From VXYL01 sp965116935 (GTDB lineage Bacteria; Pseudomonadota; Gammaproteobacteria; Pseudomonadales; Azotimanducaceae), in the NCBI GenBank assembly GCA_965116935.1, contig OZ220737.1, positions 5,716,673-5,780,672 of the forward strand: 64,000 bases of DNA, in the 5' to 3' direction. Numbering within the stretch: the stretch's first letter is position 1; each line of letters starts with the position of its first letter. The notes under the pieces were generated by a model, which saw only the letters and a list, made by a program, of their open reading frames with translations, ran no database searches and was not told the DNA's origin. A program made the translations under genes and the position numbers. Positions 34,719-44,432 of this stretch are shown here, one piece after another.

Positions 34719-35579
34719 TTACCGGTTGTTGAGGAAGGCAACTGGTTCGTCATCCGCACCGATTTCCTCGTCCTTCGTCATGCCGAGCCACGGGCGCAGC
34801 ACCGCCACCAAGCCGTAGATGGGGCCGGTGTCCACGAGCGCCACCACCATCTTGAAGACATAGCCCGAGATGATGAAGGTCAGAAGCTGGCCGACGAGGG
34901 GGGAGTTCTCGTCTATCGGCAGCGCCTTTGCCCAGAAGTGGGTGACCAGAATCACTGCCGTCGTGTCCACCAGTTGGCTCACCAGCGTCGAGCCGTTGTT
35001 GCGCAACCACAGATGGCGGCCTTTCGTGATCCACTTCCAGAAGTGGAATAGCTGCACGTCGCACCACTGGGCAACCAGATACGCCACCATCGACGCGAAC
35101 ACCGCGCCGAACGCGAGGGCTCGAATCTCGAAGAAGGGCGGCGGGCGGCCGGCTTCGTCCAGCATCGGCGCCCCGGTGGCAGGGTCGATGGTCTCGAAGC
35201 CGGGCAAGGCACCGCCCAGCCAGAGCAGGAACACCACCCAAACGTTGAGCAAAAGGCCCACCAGCACGACATCCCGGGCGCGCCGCACGCCATAGAGCTC
35301 GCTGATGAGGTCGGTGCAGATGAAGGTGACGGGATAAGGCAGCACCCCCACCGCCAGCACCATTGGAATGTCAAAGAGGCCAAAGAAGCTAAAGGAAAGA
35401 TCGACGAAGCGGCTGATGCCGAGAATGTTGAGCAGGCTCAGGGTGCCGAGGAAGATGCCGGCCAGCACGAGAAAGACGCGCTGGCGGCGCTGACGGTAGT
35501 TTGGTTCCTCGGTCACCGGATCGCGCCGAAGTTCCGCACCAGCGGAACTTCCAACGCGCCCGTCAGGGCGCGCAGTCAT
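34719..35579 (-). CDS. Queuosine precursor transporter, YhhQ / VUT family
   Basis: 286 residues from the ATG at 35579. It has about 6-7 transmembrane segments and the family motifs LVLAGIFLGTLSLLNILGIS, YPVTFICTDLISELYG, FGAVFASMVAYLVAQWCDVQ and RNNGSTLVSQLVDTTAVILV. The family imports queuosine precursors (preQ0/preQ1) in salvage. The first ~20 residues include a CGCGCCCTGACGGGCGCG-type repeat, so the true start could be the GTG at 35516 (VTEEPNYRQ); no strong ribosome site is seen for either. It lies downstream of an SDR gene with a 245 bp MITE-like element between. Confidence 0.87.
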   Translation of the reverse strand: MTARPDGRVGSSAGAELRRDPVTEEPNYRQRRQRVFLVLAGIFLGTLSLLNILGISRFVDLSFSFFGLFDIPMVLAVGVLPYPVTFICTDLISELYGVRRARDVVLVGLLLNVWVVFLLWLGGALPGFETIDPATGAPMLDEAGRPPPFFEIRALAFGAVFASMVAYLVAQWCDVQLFHFWKWITKGRHLWLRNNGSTLVSQLVDTTAVILVTHFWAKALPIDENSPLVGQLLTFIISGYVFKMVVALVDTGPIYGLVAVLRPWLGMTKDEEIGADDEPVAFLNNR

Positions 35580-35580
35580 C

Positions 35581-35826
35581 GGTGGTGTCTCACCTTGACT
35601 TGCACAGCGCGTGGCGCGTCGTACTCTGGAGGGAGGGCGTCCCGCCCTCCACAGCGCCCGCGAGGGCGCGCATACTGCTGGTGCTGCAAGTGTTCTGCGC
35701 GCCTTGCGGCGCGATGGAGGGCGGGACGCCCTCCCTCCAAAGCGGTGCCGGCAGGTAAGTCGAACACGGATGCCGGCTTCCAGCGCACATCCGCCACAGC
35801 CCGAAGGGTCAAAGTGAGACACCACC
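35581..35826. mobile_element. MITE-like element of about 245 bp, copy 2
   Basis: It is bounded by inverted ends GGTGGTGTCTCACCTTGAC (35581-35599) and GTCAAAGTGAGACACCACC (35808-35826). The interior is nearly the same as 31991-32235, including the GGAGGGAGGGCGTCCCGCCC pair. It fills the whole gap between the SDR stop (35830) and the VUT start (35579), so the two genes may once have been adjacent. No transposase frame. Confidence 0.7.
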
Positions 35827-35829
35827 CGG

Positions 35830-36525
35830 TCATCGTTCCACTTGGCCCAGGTTGGCGTGAATGACAGAGCCGTTGATCACCGGCGAACCAGCGGCCCACA
35901 GCAGCGCGTCCGCAATCTCCCCCGGCTCGATCAATCGGTTGAACGCAGACATGCCGCGCACCGCGTCCATCGCATCCGCCGGCACATGGTCGCGCAGCAT
36001 CTCGGTGTCGGTGAAGCCGGGGCAGACGCAGGCGGTGTGAATGCCGGTTCCGGCTAGGTCCTGGCAGGTGGCCCGCATCATGCCCACCTGCGCATGCTTG
36101 CTCACCACATAGCTGAAGCTGCCCGGCACCGCCTTCTCCGACAGCGTGGAGCCGACGAAGAGGATGCAGGAACCGGCGCCCATGCGCGGAATCAACCAGC
36201 GGTTCAGGCTGTTGATGGCCAGCACGTTGATCTGCATCACGTCGCGGAACGGCTGGTCTGCGGTTTCGGCGGCGCTGTCGTTCTCGAGGCGGGAGGCGTT
36301 GTGGATCATGGCGACCTGGTCGGCTCCACCCAAGGCCGTTGCCAGCTGCTTTTGCACAGTGTGCAGGAAGAGCGGGTCGGACAGATCGCAGCGAATGTGC
36401 TCAACGCTTGGCAGCGGACAGGGGCGGCGGGAGAGGTTGACGACCCCAAAGCCGGCGTCGGCGAAGCGCTCCGCAGTGGCGAGGCCAATGCCGGCACTAC
36501 CGCCGGTGACGATGGCAGCTTTCAT
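35830..36525 (-). CDS. Short-chain dehydrogenase/reductase
   Basis: 231 residues. The NAD(P)-binding motif is TGGSAGIGLA at 7-16, and the catalytic residues are Ser in LFVGSTLS and YVVSK (Tyr and Lys). A C-terminal VCPGFTDTEM is the usual cofactor-binding loop. SDRs reduce or oxidise many carbonyl substrates. It stands next to a PTPS homologue, so a pterin reductase role (sepiapterin- or dihydromonapterin-type) is possible but is only inference. Confidence 0.85.
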   Translation of the reverse strand: MKAAIVTGGSAGIGLATAERFADAGFGVVNLSRRPCPLPSVEHIRCDLSDPLFLHTVQKQLATALGGADQVAMIHNASRLENDSAAETADQPFRDVMQINVLAINSLNRWLIPRMGAGSCILFVGSTLSEKAVPGSFSYVVSKHAQVGMMRATCQDLAGTGIHTACVCPGFTDTEMLRDHVPADAMDAVRGMSAFNRLIEPGEIADALLWAAGSPVINGSVIHANLGQVER

Positions 36526-36583
36526 TCAAGACTCTCCTTGGGGAACCTCTGACGGAGTCGGTCCCGCTCGCTGGATTGTGCTT

Positions 36584-36661
36584 CCGTAGGGGTGACCCTT
36601 GTGGTCGCCCGCATCGGCAGCATCACACGATCACGGGCGACCACAAGGGTCGCCCCTACGA
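36584..36661. repeat. Palindromic repeat of a further type
   Basis: CCGTAGGGGTGACCCTTGTG and its inverted partner CACAAGGGTCGCCCCTACG, separated by about 22 bp, would form a strong stem. The right arm overlaps the 3' end of the PTPS-like gene (stop 36631) and encodes its last ~10 residues. Confidence 0.75.
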
Positions 36662-37173
36662 GAGTTCCATTGCGCGCTGGCCCATTGCCCTGGGCCAGAC
36701 GAGGCGCGCAGCGTAACTTCGTCGATGGGCAGGCGCTCGAACTCTTCGCGGGCGCGAAGCTGGTGCAGGAACCAGTAGGCGAGTTCCTCCACCGTCACGT
36801 TGCGCACCTCAAGCAAGGTGACGTCGCGGGGCAGGAACTCGAGGCGTTCATCGCCGAACCTCACGGTGACGCGACTCCCCTTTTCCTCAATGTCGAGGTG
36901 CGGCGAGCGTGCTGGCAGGAGGGTGGTCTCGTCCAACTGATCACACAGCTCCTTCAGCAGTTGCTTCAAGGCGTTGTAGTCAAAGCACAGGCCATCGTCG
37001 CCAATCTCGCCAATCGCCTCCGCCTCCACGAAGAAATTGTGCCCGTGCAGGTTCTCCCGCTCGGTGGCCGAGAAGACGGTGAAATGCGCCGCGGAAAAGT
37101 GCAGGTAGTCCTTGCTGATGGATATGGTCGCCCTTCGCGCGGTCGCCACCTTCCCTTCCTGCCCTTCCGGCAC
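36631..37173 (-). CDS. 6-pyruvoyl-tetrahydropterin synthase / QueD homologue
   Basis: 180 residues from a GTG at 37173 (another GTG is at 37149). The T-fold core is clear: ISKDYLHFSAAHFT with a zinc His, ENLHGHNFFVEAEA with the HxH pair, and LCFDYNALKQLLKELCDQLD. However, the residues that are catalytic in QueD/PTPS are not in place: the Cys before LHGH is Arg/Glu-rich (ATEREN), the Asp-His pair after the helix reads LDET, and no late Glu is seen. It may bind pterins without the usual chemistry, or be a PTPS-III-like variant. The C-terminus is encoded by a palindromic repeat. The upstream glutaredoxin stop is at 37187. Confidence 0.75.
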   Translation of the reverse strand: MPEGQEGKVATARRATISISKDYLHFSAAHFTVFSATERENLHGHNFFVEAEAIGEIGDDGLCFDYNALKQLLKELCDQLDETTLLPARSPHLDIEEKGSRVTVRFGDERLEFLPRDVTLLEVRNVTVEELAYWFLHQLRAREEFERLPIDEVTLRASSGPGQWASAQWNSRRGDPCGRP

Positions 37174-37186
37174 GCTCCGACCACCT

Positions 37187-37465
37187 TCAGGCGAGGCGAC
37201 TGTCGAGGTAGTCGATGATGTCGGCGGATTCATACATCCAACGGGTGCCGGCGGTGGATTCGATGCGCAGGCAAGGCACGGTGCTGCGACCGCCGCCGGC
37301 CAAGAGTTCGCGGAAGGCGGCGGGGTCTTGCAGGATGTCCCGCTCCGGCAACTCCACCCCACGCCCGTTCAGGTAGCTGCGCACCCGGGCGCAGAAGGGG
37401 CAGGAGCGGTATTGGTAGAGCACATAGCTTTCGTCGTTCGCGTCTTTGCCGCCATCCATGACCAA
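37187..37465 (-). CDS. Glutaredoxin-like protein
   Basis: 92 residues. It has a CPFC redox motif (C22, C25) after a short beta strand, the TVPCL cis-Pro motif and a C-terminal ESADIIDYLDSRL helix, as in glutaredoxins and GST N-terminal domains. It would catalyse glutathione-dependent disulphide exchange in the cytoplasm. It lies 14 bp upstream of the PTPS-like gene on the same strand and is divergent from the DsbA-like gene. Confidence 0.87.
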   Translation of the reverse strand: MVMDGGKDANDESYVLYQYRSCPFCARVRSYLNGRGVELPERDILQDPAAFRELLAGGGRSTVPCLRIESTAGTRWMYESADIIDYLDSRLA

Positions 37466-37509
37466 GCCCCAGCTTTCGCTTCGTGGGAGCGCGAGTATAA
37501 ACTTCGGCC

Positions 37510-38190
37510 ATGGCTAGGCGACGCAGGCAATCGAGTGCGAAGCGGGTGGCGCGGGCGCGCATCGCCATCATCGCCGGCATCGGCGTGGTGGTGGCTCTCG
37601 TCGCCGTCGTCGGCATCGGCTACAGCCTCGGTTTCGGCGGTGCCGACGAGCCGTATCAGGTGCTTGAAGACCGGCTGGACCGCGACGGCGACGTGGAGGT
37701 GGTGGAGTACTTCTCCTGGGCCTGCATCCATTGCCGCAATCTCGACGAACTCATCGAGGGCTGGAAGCAGAACCTGCCCGATGGCGTCACTTTCCGGCGT
37801 GTGCATGTCTCGTATTCCGGGCCCCTGCGCGTGCTCGCCAGAACCCACGTCGCGCTCGAACGCCACGGCGCCCTCGAAGCCAACCACGACCGCATCTTCC
37901 GAGCCATCCACGACCGCAACCGCCAGTTCCTAACCGCCGAGGCAATGGCCGATTTCGTCGCCGGCTACGGCATCGACCGCGGCACGTTCCTCGCGGCGGC
38001 CGGTTCTGCCGCCACGGCCTCGGCAGTGGAACGCAACGCCGCCGAGTCCGCGGCCATCGGCATCCTCGCGGTGCCCATGCTCGCCGTGGACGGTAAGTAC
38101 ATCATCAACATGGGCGTGGGAAGGAAACAAGCGCTGGCGAACCTCGATAACCTGATCGAGAAGTTGCTGGCAGAGCGAGGAGCCAGTTGA
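37510..38190 (+). CDS. Membrane-anchored DsbA-like thiol oxidoreductase
   Basis: 226 residues. A basic N-terminus and one transmembrane segment (about 17-39) anchor a periplasmic thioredoxin-fold domain with WACIHC (C72, C75), a helical insert, and VPML with the cis-Pro. CxHC centres are typical of DsbA oxidants. It probably forms disulphides in exported proteins. It is divergent from the glutaredoxin gene across 44 bp, and PBP1b lies downstream on the same strand. Confidence 0.87.
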   Translation: MARRRRQSSAKRVARARIAIIAGIGVVVALVAVVGIGYSLGFGGADEPYQVLEDRLDRDGDVEVVEYFSWACIHCRNLDELIEGWKQNLPDGVTFRRVHVSYSGPLRVLARTHVALERHGALEANHDRIFRAIHDRNRQFLTAEAMADFVAGYGIDRGTFLAAAGSAATASAVERNAAESAAIGILAVPMLAVDGKYIINMGVGRKQALANLDNLIEKLLAERGAS

Positions 38191-38302
38191 AGGGATCGTC
38201 AGCAGCCTTGAGGCCCCCTCGACCTAGCCGCAGCGGCGTCTCGTCGCCCCCGCTAGGCGCGTTCATGAATAATCCGGGCTAGGAGATTCCTGCAACGATT
38301 TC

Positions 38303-38354
38303 GACGTGCCTGACGGCGCGTTGCGAGGGCCGGATACCCTCGCCCCCAGAGGCG
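38303..38354. repeat. Dispersed palindromic repeat, degenerate
   Basis: GTGCCTGACGGCGCGTTGCG followed by GAGGGCCGGATACCCTCGCC. It ends just before the PBP1b start and may displace its ribosome site. Confidence 0.5.
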
Positions 38355-38358
38355 ACAA

Positions 38359-40653
38359 GTGGCGAAAGGCAAACGCAAGCCAGTGCGGCGCAAGCCCTCC
38401 ATGCGCGGAAAGAATCGGGCCGCACGGCGCGGGAAGCCGCCATCAAGACTTTGGCGGTCTTTCCTGTTCTGCCTGCGATGGGGGCTCGCCGCCGGGTTCG
38501 CTGGCATCGCCGCCATCGCCGGCTACCTCTTCTTCCTCGACCGCCAGATCACGAGCACGTTCGAGGGCCGGCGTTGGTCCTTGCCGGCGCGCATATACGC
38601 AGCGCCCGTCGAGCTATACCCCGGGGCCGGGCTGTCGCAACGCGATACAGTGGCCGAACTCGCCCGGCTCGGCTACCGCGAGGTGGAGTTCGCGAACGCG
38701 CCCGGTAGTTGGTCAGCACGAGGCAACACCCTTCGCGCCGTGCTGCGGCCCTTTCGCTTCGGTGACGGCGAGCGTGGCGAACTTCCCCTTGCCATCGAGT
38801 TCGACGAAGGCCGCGTGGTGCGCATCGACGATGGCACCGGCGGCGAATTGCCCATCGCGCGGCTGGAACCGCCGCAGGTTGGCAGCTTCTTCCCAAGCCA
38901 CGGCGAAGACCGGCTGATCCTCTCGCCGGAGGAAACGCCGCCGCTACTGCCAGCGACGTTGAAGGCGGTGGAGGACCGCACCTTCGACTCCCACCCCGGT
39001 TTCGACCTCAAGGGCATCGTGCGCGCTGCGTGGGTGAACCTCTCCACCGGCGAACTGAGCCAAGGCGCGAGCACGCTCACGCAGCAGCTTGTGCGTTCCT
39101 ACTACCTGACGAACGAGCGCAGCTTTGCCCGCAAGCTCAAGGAGCTGGCCTTCGCCGTGTTGCTCGAGGCACGCTTCACGAAGGCGGACCTGATGAACTC
39201 GTACGTCAACGAGATCCACTTGGGTCAGGACGGTGCCCGCGCCGTCCACGGCTTCGGCCTCGGCAGCCAGTTCTACTTTAACAAGCCCATCGCCGAACTC
39301 GGCGCACACGAGATTGCACTGCTCGTGGCAGTGATCCGCGGGCCTTCCTACTACGATCCGTTCCGTCACCCCGAACGCGCCAAGAGGCGCCGCGACCGCA
39401 TCCTCGGCACCATGCACGATTTCGGTTTGATCGGCGAACGGCAGTACCAAGCGGCGCTGGCGCGGGACCTTGGCCTCGCCAGCACGCGCCGGGCCGGACG
39501 CTACTACCCGGCCTTCTTGCGCATGGTTCGCCAGGAACTGGCCGATGACTACGACGCCGACACGCTCGGCGGAGAGGGGCTCGCGATCTACACGACCCTT
39601 GCGCCCCGCATTCAGGATGCGGCCCAAGCCGCGGTCACGGAAACGCTGGCCCAGATCGAGCGCGACCGCGGCATGGACGAAGGCTCCCTGGAAGCCGGCA
39701 TGGTGGTGCGCGGCAGCCAGACCGGCGACATTCAAGCCATCGTCGCCGGACGCGTAGCCGGGCGCTACGGCATGAACCGTGCCGTCAGCGCACGCCGTCA
39801 GGTGGGTTCCGCCATCAAACCCTTGGTGTATCTGATGGCGCTCGAATCTGGTCAATACGACCTCGCCTCACTCATCGAGGATCGTCCGGTGACGCTGGAA
39901 GTGCCCGGCCACGGCAACTGGTCGCCGCGCAACTTCGACCGCGAGTATCGCGGCCCGGTGCCGCTGGTGCGCTCGCTGGCAGACTCGCTCAACGTGCCCA
40001 CGGTGCGGCTCGGCATGAGCCTTGGCATCGAACGGGTGGCGCATCGTGTGGAGGCGCTCAGCGGCGTCGCAGCCCAGGCGTTCCCGTCACTCCTGCTCGG
40101 CGCGGTGCAGCTATCGCCCATGCAGCTCTCGGAGCTGTACGCCGTGTTCGCAAGCGGCGGCTTCACCACCCCGGCGAAGACCGTGCTGGCGGTGGTGGAC
40201 GCGAGCGGCGAGCCGTTGTCGCGCTATCCGATCCGGCTCAAGAGCGCGGTGGAACTCGAGCACGCGGCCACCCTCACCCGCGCCCTGCAAGTCGCGATGA
40301 CCCACGGCACGGGCAAGCGCTCACCCCACGCCGATCGTGGCGTTGCCGGCAAGACCGGCACCTCCAACGACTACCGCGATAGCTGGTTTGTCGCCTATGG
40401 CGCAAGGCACCTGAGCGTCGTCTGGGTCGGCCGCGACGACGGCGGCAGCCACCAACTGACCGGCTCCGCTGGCGCCTTGCGCGTGTGGAATGCCTTTGCG
40501 TCGAACATTGACCTGGAACCGGCGCTGGCCGCTCCCGACAACACCACCATCGAGTACGAGACGGGGCTCTTGGCCGACTACGGCTGCGGCAACATCGTAT
40601 CCATCCCGGTAACCGACCCTCAGCGACTGCGAGCAAAACCCGCATGCGACTAG
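38359..40653 (+). CDS. mrcB: Penicillin-binding protein 1B, bifunctional
   Basis: 764 residues from a GTG. A basic cytoplasmic tail and one transmembrane segment (41-60) precede a UB2H-like domain (about 75-170), a GT51 glycosyltransferase domain with E205 in EDRTF and GASTLTQQLVRS, and a class A transpeptidase domain with SxxK at S484 (RQVGSAIKP), the SLN motif in RSLADSLNV and KTGTSND. It polymerises and cross-links peptidoglycan. The UB2H-like region identifies PBP1b rather than PBP1a; in E. coli it is activated by the lipoprotein LpoB. The ribosome site is weak. Confidence 0.93.
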   Translation: MAKGKRKPVRRKPSMRGKNRAARRGKPPSRLWRSFLFCLRWGLAAGFAGIAAIAGYLFFLDRQITSTFEGRRWSLPARIYAAPVELYPGAGLSQRDTVAELARLGYREVEFANAPGSWSARGNTLRAVLRPFRFGDGERGELPLAIEFDEGRVVRIDDGTGGELPIARLEPPQVGSFFPSHGEDRLILSPEETPPLLPATLKAVEDRTFDSHPGFDLKGIVRAAWVNLSTGELSQGASTLTQQLVRSYYLTNERSFARKLKELAFAVLLEARFTKADLMNSYVNEIHLGQDGARAVHGFGLGSQFYFNKPIAELGAHEIALLVAVIRGPSYYDPFRHPERAKRRRDRILGTMHDFGLIGERQYQAALARDLGLASTRRAGRYYPAFLRMVRQELADDYDADTLGGEGLAIYTTLAPRIQDAAQAAVTETLAQIERDRGMDEGSLEAGMVVRGSQTGDIQAIVAGRVAGRYGMNRAVSARRQVGSAIKPLVYLMALESGQYDLASLIEDRPVTLEVPGHGNWSPRNFDREYRGPVPLVRSLADSLNVPTVRLGMSLGIERVAHRVEALSGVAAQAFPSLLLGAVQLSPMQLSELYAVFASGGFTTPAKTVLAVVDASGEPLSRYPIRLKSAVELEHAATLTRALQVAMTHGTGKRSPHADRGVAGKTGTSNDYRDSWFVAYGARHLSVVWVGRDDGGSHQLTGSAGALRVWNAFASNIDLEPALAAPDNTTIEYETGLLADYGCGNIVSIPVTDPQRLRAKPACD

Positions 40654-40844
40654 GGCCTAGGGGGCCAAGGCCGTCGGATGGACAATATCCGTAGCATGTT
40701 GACATTTGATACATTTTAGGCCCTAAGGCGAGGCCCCCGGAGGCAAGGGGCCCTCGCATGCGCCAATGTGTGTGTTCTTCGTAGCCGGTCCGTGACGGTC
40801 ATGTGAGCACCGCCATGACGCGCCTTTGCCGTGCGCGGACGCGC

Positions 40845-40871
40845 TTGACAACGTTGTCTTTCTGTTATAGA
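40845..40871 (+). promoter_or_regulatory. Promoter and LacI-type operator of receptor gene 1
   Basis: A -35 TTGACA (40845-40850) overlaps the palindrome TGACAACGTTGTC (40846-40858), and a TATAGA (40866-40871) could be the -10 at a short 15 bp spacing. A degenerate second half site (TGACGAACGTCGTTA) lies at 40879-40893. The same layout is found upstream of receptor gene 2. Confidence 0.65.
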
Positions 40872-40983
40872 AAACTGCTGACGAACGTCGTTAGCCGCAG
40901 TGACCTAGCGCCAAGCAGGGGGGTATCGGCGCGGTCACCGGACGCGTTTCGCGTGGCTGGCTGCGGTGCGAAAGGAGAGGCGG

Positions 40984-43973
40984 ATGACCAACGACGTCTT
41001 CAGGAAGAACCCGATTGCCTCGGCTATCTCGCTTGCCATCGCCAGCACCCTCGCCGGGGGCTCCGCGTCTGCGCAAGAGGAGGCGGATCCGGCCGACACG
41101 GCGAATGATGCGGCCATGCCAACCATTGAGGAGATGATTGTTCGCGGCATCCGCCAAAGCTTGCGGAGGTCCATGGGCATCAAGCGCAATCGCGACGGTG
41201 TGGTGGATGCCATTACTGCCGAGGACATTGGCGACTTCCCCGACAGCAACCTTGCCGAGTCGCTGCAGCGGATCACGGGCGTGTCCATCGACCGGGAGCG
41301 CGGCGAGGGCGCTCGCGTCACCGTCCGCGGGTTTGGCCCAGACTTCAACCTAGTGCTTCTGAACGGACGCCAGATGCCGACTTCGAGCGGCTTGGGGCGC
41401 TCCTTCGATTTCGGCAACCTCGCGTCCGAGGGAATCAGTTCCGTGGAGGTGTACAAAAGCGGGCACGCGCAAATGCCGACCGGGGGCATAGGCTCGACGA
41501 TCGACGTGCGCACCACGCGCCCGCTGGACTCTCCGGGCATGAACTTCACCGCCGCCGCGAGCGGGCTGCACGATACGTCCACCGAGGACGGCAGCGGCTT
41601 CACGCCCGAAATCTCCGCCCTGTTCTCCAACACCTTCGCCGACGACAGAGTCGGCATTGCCCTGAGCGTCGTGCGGCAGGACCGCAACAACGGCGCCAAT
41701 ACAGCGAGCGTTGGCGGCTGGCGCACCTTCACCGGCGATGTCCACAATTGCTGGGGATGCGCCACGGGCCGTGCCGACTGGGGCGGCATCCCGACCGCAG
41801 ACGACCCGAACCAGCGCAATCGTCCCGGTGCGGGCGACCTTTACTCGGTGCCCCAGAGCATCGGGTACGAGTTGGCAGAGTACTCGCGCGTGCGCACCAA
41901 TGGCCAGCTTACGCTGCAGTGGCAGGCAACGGAAACGCTGGTTGCCACGTTTGACTACACGTACTCGGAAGTGGAACTCGACCGCACCTACAGCAACCTG
42001 TCGGCGTGGTTCAACTTCGGCGGTCAGGAAACCCTGTGGACCGACGGCCCCCAGGCATCGCCGCTGGTCTATACCGAGAATTTGCCGGACAGCGACTTCT
42101 CGATGGGCGGGGGCTTGGACGCCTGGCGCGCGAGCAACGGCGCCACCGGCGTCAACCTGCTCTGGGAGGCGACGGACCAACTGATCCTGGAGTTCGACCA
42201 CCACAACTCCACTGCCGACCGGGCGCCCAACAGTCCCTTCGGTGACTCTGCGCTACTGTCCACGGCGGCTTACACCCGCGATCGCACCACCGGCTACTTC
42301 GGCCACGAACTGCCCGTATTGGAACTGACCTTGCGCAATCCATTGTCTCCCGACGACATGATCGTCACCGGCAGCGTGTTCCAGAACAACATCTCGAAGA
42401 TGGGCATCGACCAGACGCGCCTCGCCGGCAGCTATGCGCTCGACGTCGGTAGCATCGACTTCGGCATTCAGCTCACCGAAGTGAACAACCGATCGGCAGG
42501 TTCCGTGGTGCAGCGCGACGCATGGGGCGGCGTCACGCAGCCCGGCGACATTTCGGATCTCTTGACGGCCGACTCCGCGCTGGATGCCTTCGACCAGGTC
42601 CCCGGAGGCGACGACGGTCGACGACAAGCTGACTTCTATCGCTTCGACATGGCCGAGCTCGTAGCCAGAACCGAGGCGCTCATGGCCTCCGGCGAGGCAA
42701 CCATATTCTCGCTCACCGACATGGGGGATTGCGGCACGGGACTGTGCACGTCGAGCCGGTTCACTTCCGACCGTCGCACGGTGGAGGAGTCGGCCGCACT
42801 GCATGCGCAAGCGAACCTGGCGTGGGACTGGGGCCAGATTCCGGTCCGGCTGCGTGTGGGATTGCGCTACGAGGACACGGACGTCACATCGGAGGCGCTG
42901 TCACCGGGCTAAAGCGGCATCGACTGGGTTGCGGGCAACGAGCTGACGGCCGTGCAGGCAGGCCCGGAGTTCACGCAGCTCTCCGGCAGCTACGACCTGC
43001 TGCTGCCCAACCTCGACTTCCGCATGGAACTGACGCCCGACATTGTCCTGCGCTTCTCCACCAGCGACACGATGACGCGCCCCAACTACGGCGACATTCA
43101 GGGCGGTCAGACCATCAACACACTCGTGCGCATCGATGAAGGCACCGGCAATCGGGGCAACCCTGCCCTCCTGCCCTTCGAGTCGGCCAATTACGACCTG
43201 TCGTTCGAGTGGTACTACGCGGACGACAGCTATGCAGCGGTCGGCTACTTCCTCAAGGACGTGGAGAACTTCATCGGCACGGCGTCCGTCGTCGAAAACC
43301 TGTTCGACCTGCCTCACCCAGGGCTTGGCCCACTTGCAGACGAGGCTCGAGCTGCAACGGGCAGTTCGGATTCCAGCGTCCTCTACACGTGGATTCTGGA
43401 GAACCGCGCCGACGCCGCCGGCGTTGACGCGGCAAGTGGCATCATCTCCGGCGTTGCCGGCCGCGACCCCTCGGCGCCTTTCAATCTGACGGTCCCGGTG
43501 AACATCGAGCAAGCGACCATGAAGGGCTGGGAGAGCTCGTAGTGCAGCACAACTTCGGCGACACCGGCTTCGGCGTCATCGCCAACGCGACCCTAGTCAG
43601 TGCGGACGTCGGCTACGACAACTTCAACCTCGCGCAGCAGTTCGTTCTGACGGGCTTGAGCGACTCCGCCAATCTCATCGCCTTTTACGACAAGGACGAC
43701 CTGAGCGTGCGGCTGGCGTACAACTGGCGCGACAACTTTCTTGCAGGAACCGGTCAAGCCAATGTCGGCTCGGGTCCGCCGACCTATGTAGGCGCCTACC
43801 AGCAGCTCGACCTCAGCGCGAGCTACTGGATCAGCGAGAACATGCAGATCTACTTCGACGCCCTGAACATCAACGACCAGACGACGCATATGTTCGGTCG
43901 CGACTGGTTGCAGACGCTGTTCGCGGCGCAGGCTGGGCCCCGCTACAACTTCGGCTTCCGCTACAAGCTCTAG
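40984..43973 (+). pseudogene. TonB-dependent receptor 1, nonsense and frameshift
   Basis: Ancestral frame of 996 codons from the ATG at 40984 (AAGGAG 7 nt upstream), with signal peptide, a plug with GVVDAITAEDIGDFPDSNLA, GVSIDRERGEG and LLNGRQMP, and a 22-strand-type barrel ending YNFGFRYKL. This is the type that takes up oligosaccharides in Xanthomonas, Caulobacter and Alteromonas relatives. The frame is broken at TAA 42910-42912 (Tyr codon TAC in copy 2) and by a GA duplication at 43531-43536 (+2 nt). About 640 N-terminal residues could still be made without the end of the barrel, so it is unlikely to work unless the lesions are sequence errors. Confidence 0.85.
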
Positions 43974-44290
43974 ACGTTCGGTTGCTCATCGCCCCTGCCG
44001 GCGCCGGTCGGGGCAGTCGCGCAAGATCGGCGCGCATGGTGGGCTGTCGAGCGTTGCGCCGCTAGGCGTGGATGGGGCAAACCCCAGGTCGTGACCTTGG
44101 CTGGCGGCCCGCCGCCCGGCTTTCCTACCGGATTCGGCTCGCCGCCGCATGTCGTCACCGGCAGATTTCGTGCTGCGAGTGGAGCGGGTTGGATTCCCCC
44201 GCATCCCCATTCGCGACCCCTAAAGCAGTGTCCGTTCGCGCGCTTGCACGTCATTCTTGCGGACGCACACCCCACGATGCGTGGGCGAAC
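43974..44290. other. Spacer between the two receptor genes
   Basis: About 320 bp without a gene or a clear palindromic repeat. Receptor 2 has its own promoter region at 44291-44338. Confidence 0.5.
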
Positions 44291-44338
44291 TTGACAACGC
44301 TGTCGTTGTTGCCCTATACAAGACTGACAACGTTGTCA
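44291..44338 (+). promoter_or_regulatory. Promoter and two LacI-type operators of receptor gene 2
   Basis: -35 TTGACA (44291-44296) and -10 TATACA (44315-44320), 18 bp apart. Operator A, TGACAACGCTGTC, covers the -35 (44292-44304). Operator B, TGACAACGTTGTCA, a perfect 14 bp palindrome, lies just after the -10 (44325-44338). Binding at both would block RNA polymerase. The start codon is about 95 bp downstream. Confidence 0.75.
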
Positions 44339-44432
44339 ACCGCGGTGACAATGCGCCAAAGCAGGGTGTTTTGGCGCGGTCACCGGTCGCGTTTTTTCGC
44401 GCGGCTGGCTGCGGGATGCGAAGGAGAGGCGG

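Noticed and set aside
40654..40844. Possible promoter TTGACATTTGATACATTTT downstream of PBP1b
   Set aside because: The -35-like TTGACA has no -10 at a fitting distance, and the better promoter with an operator lies at 40845.
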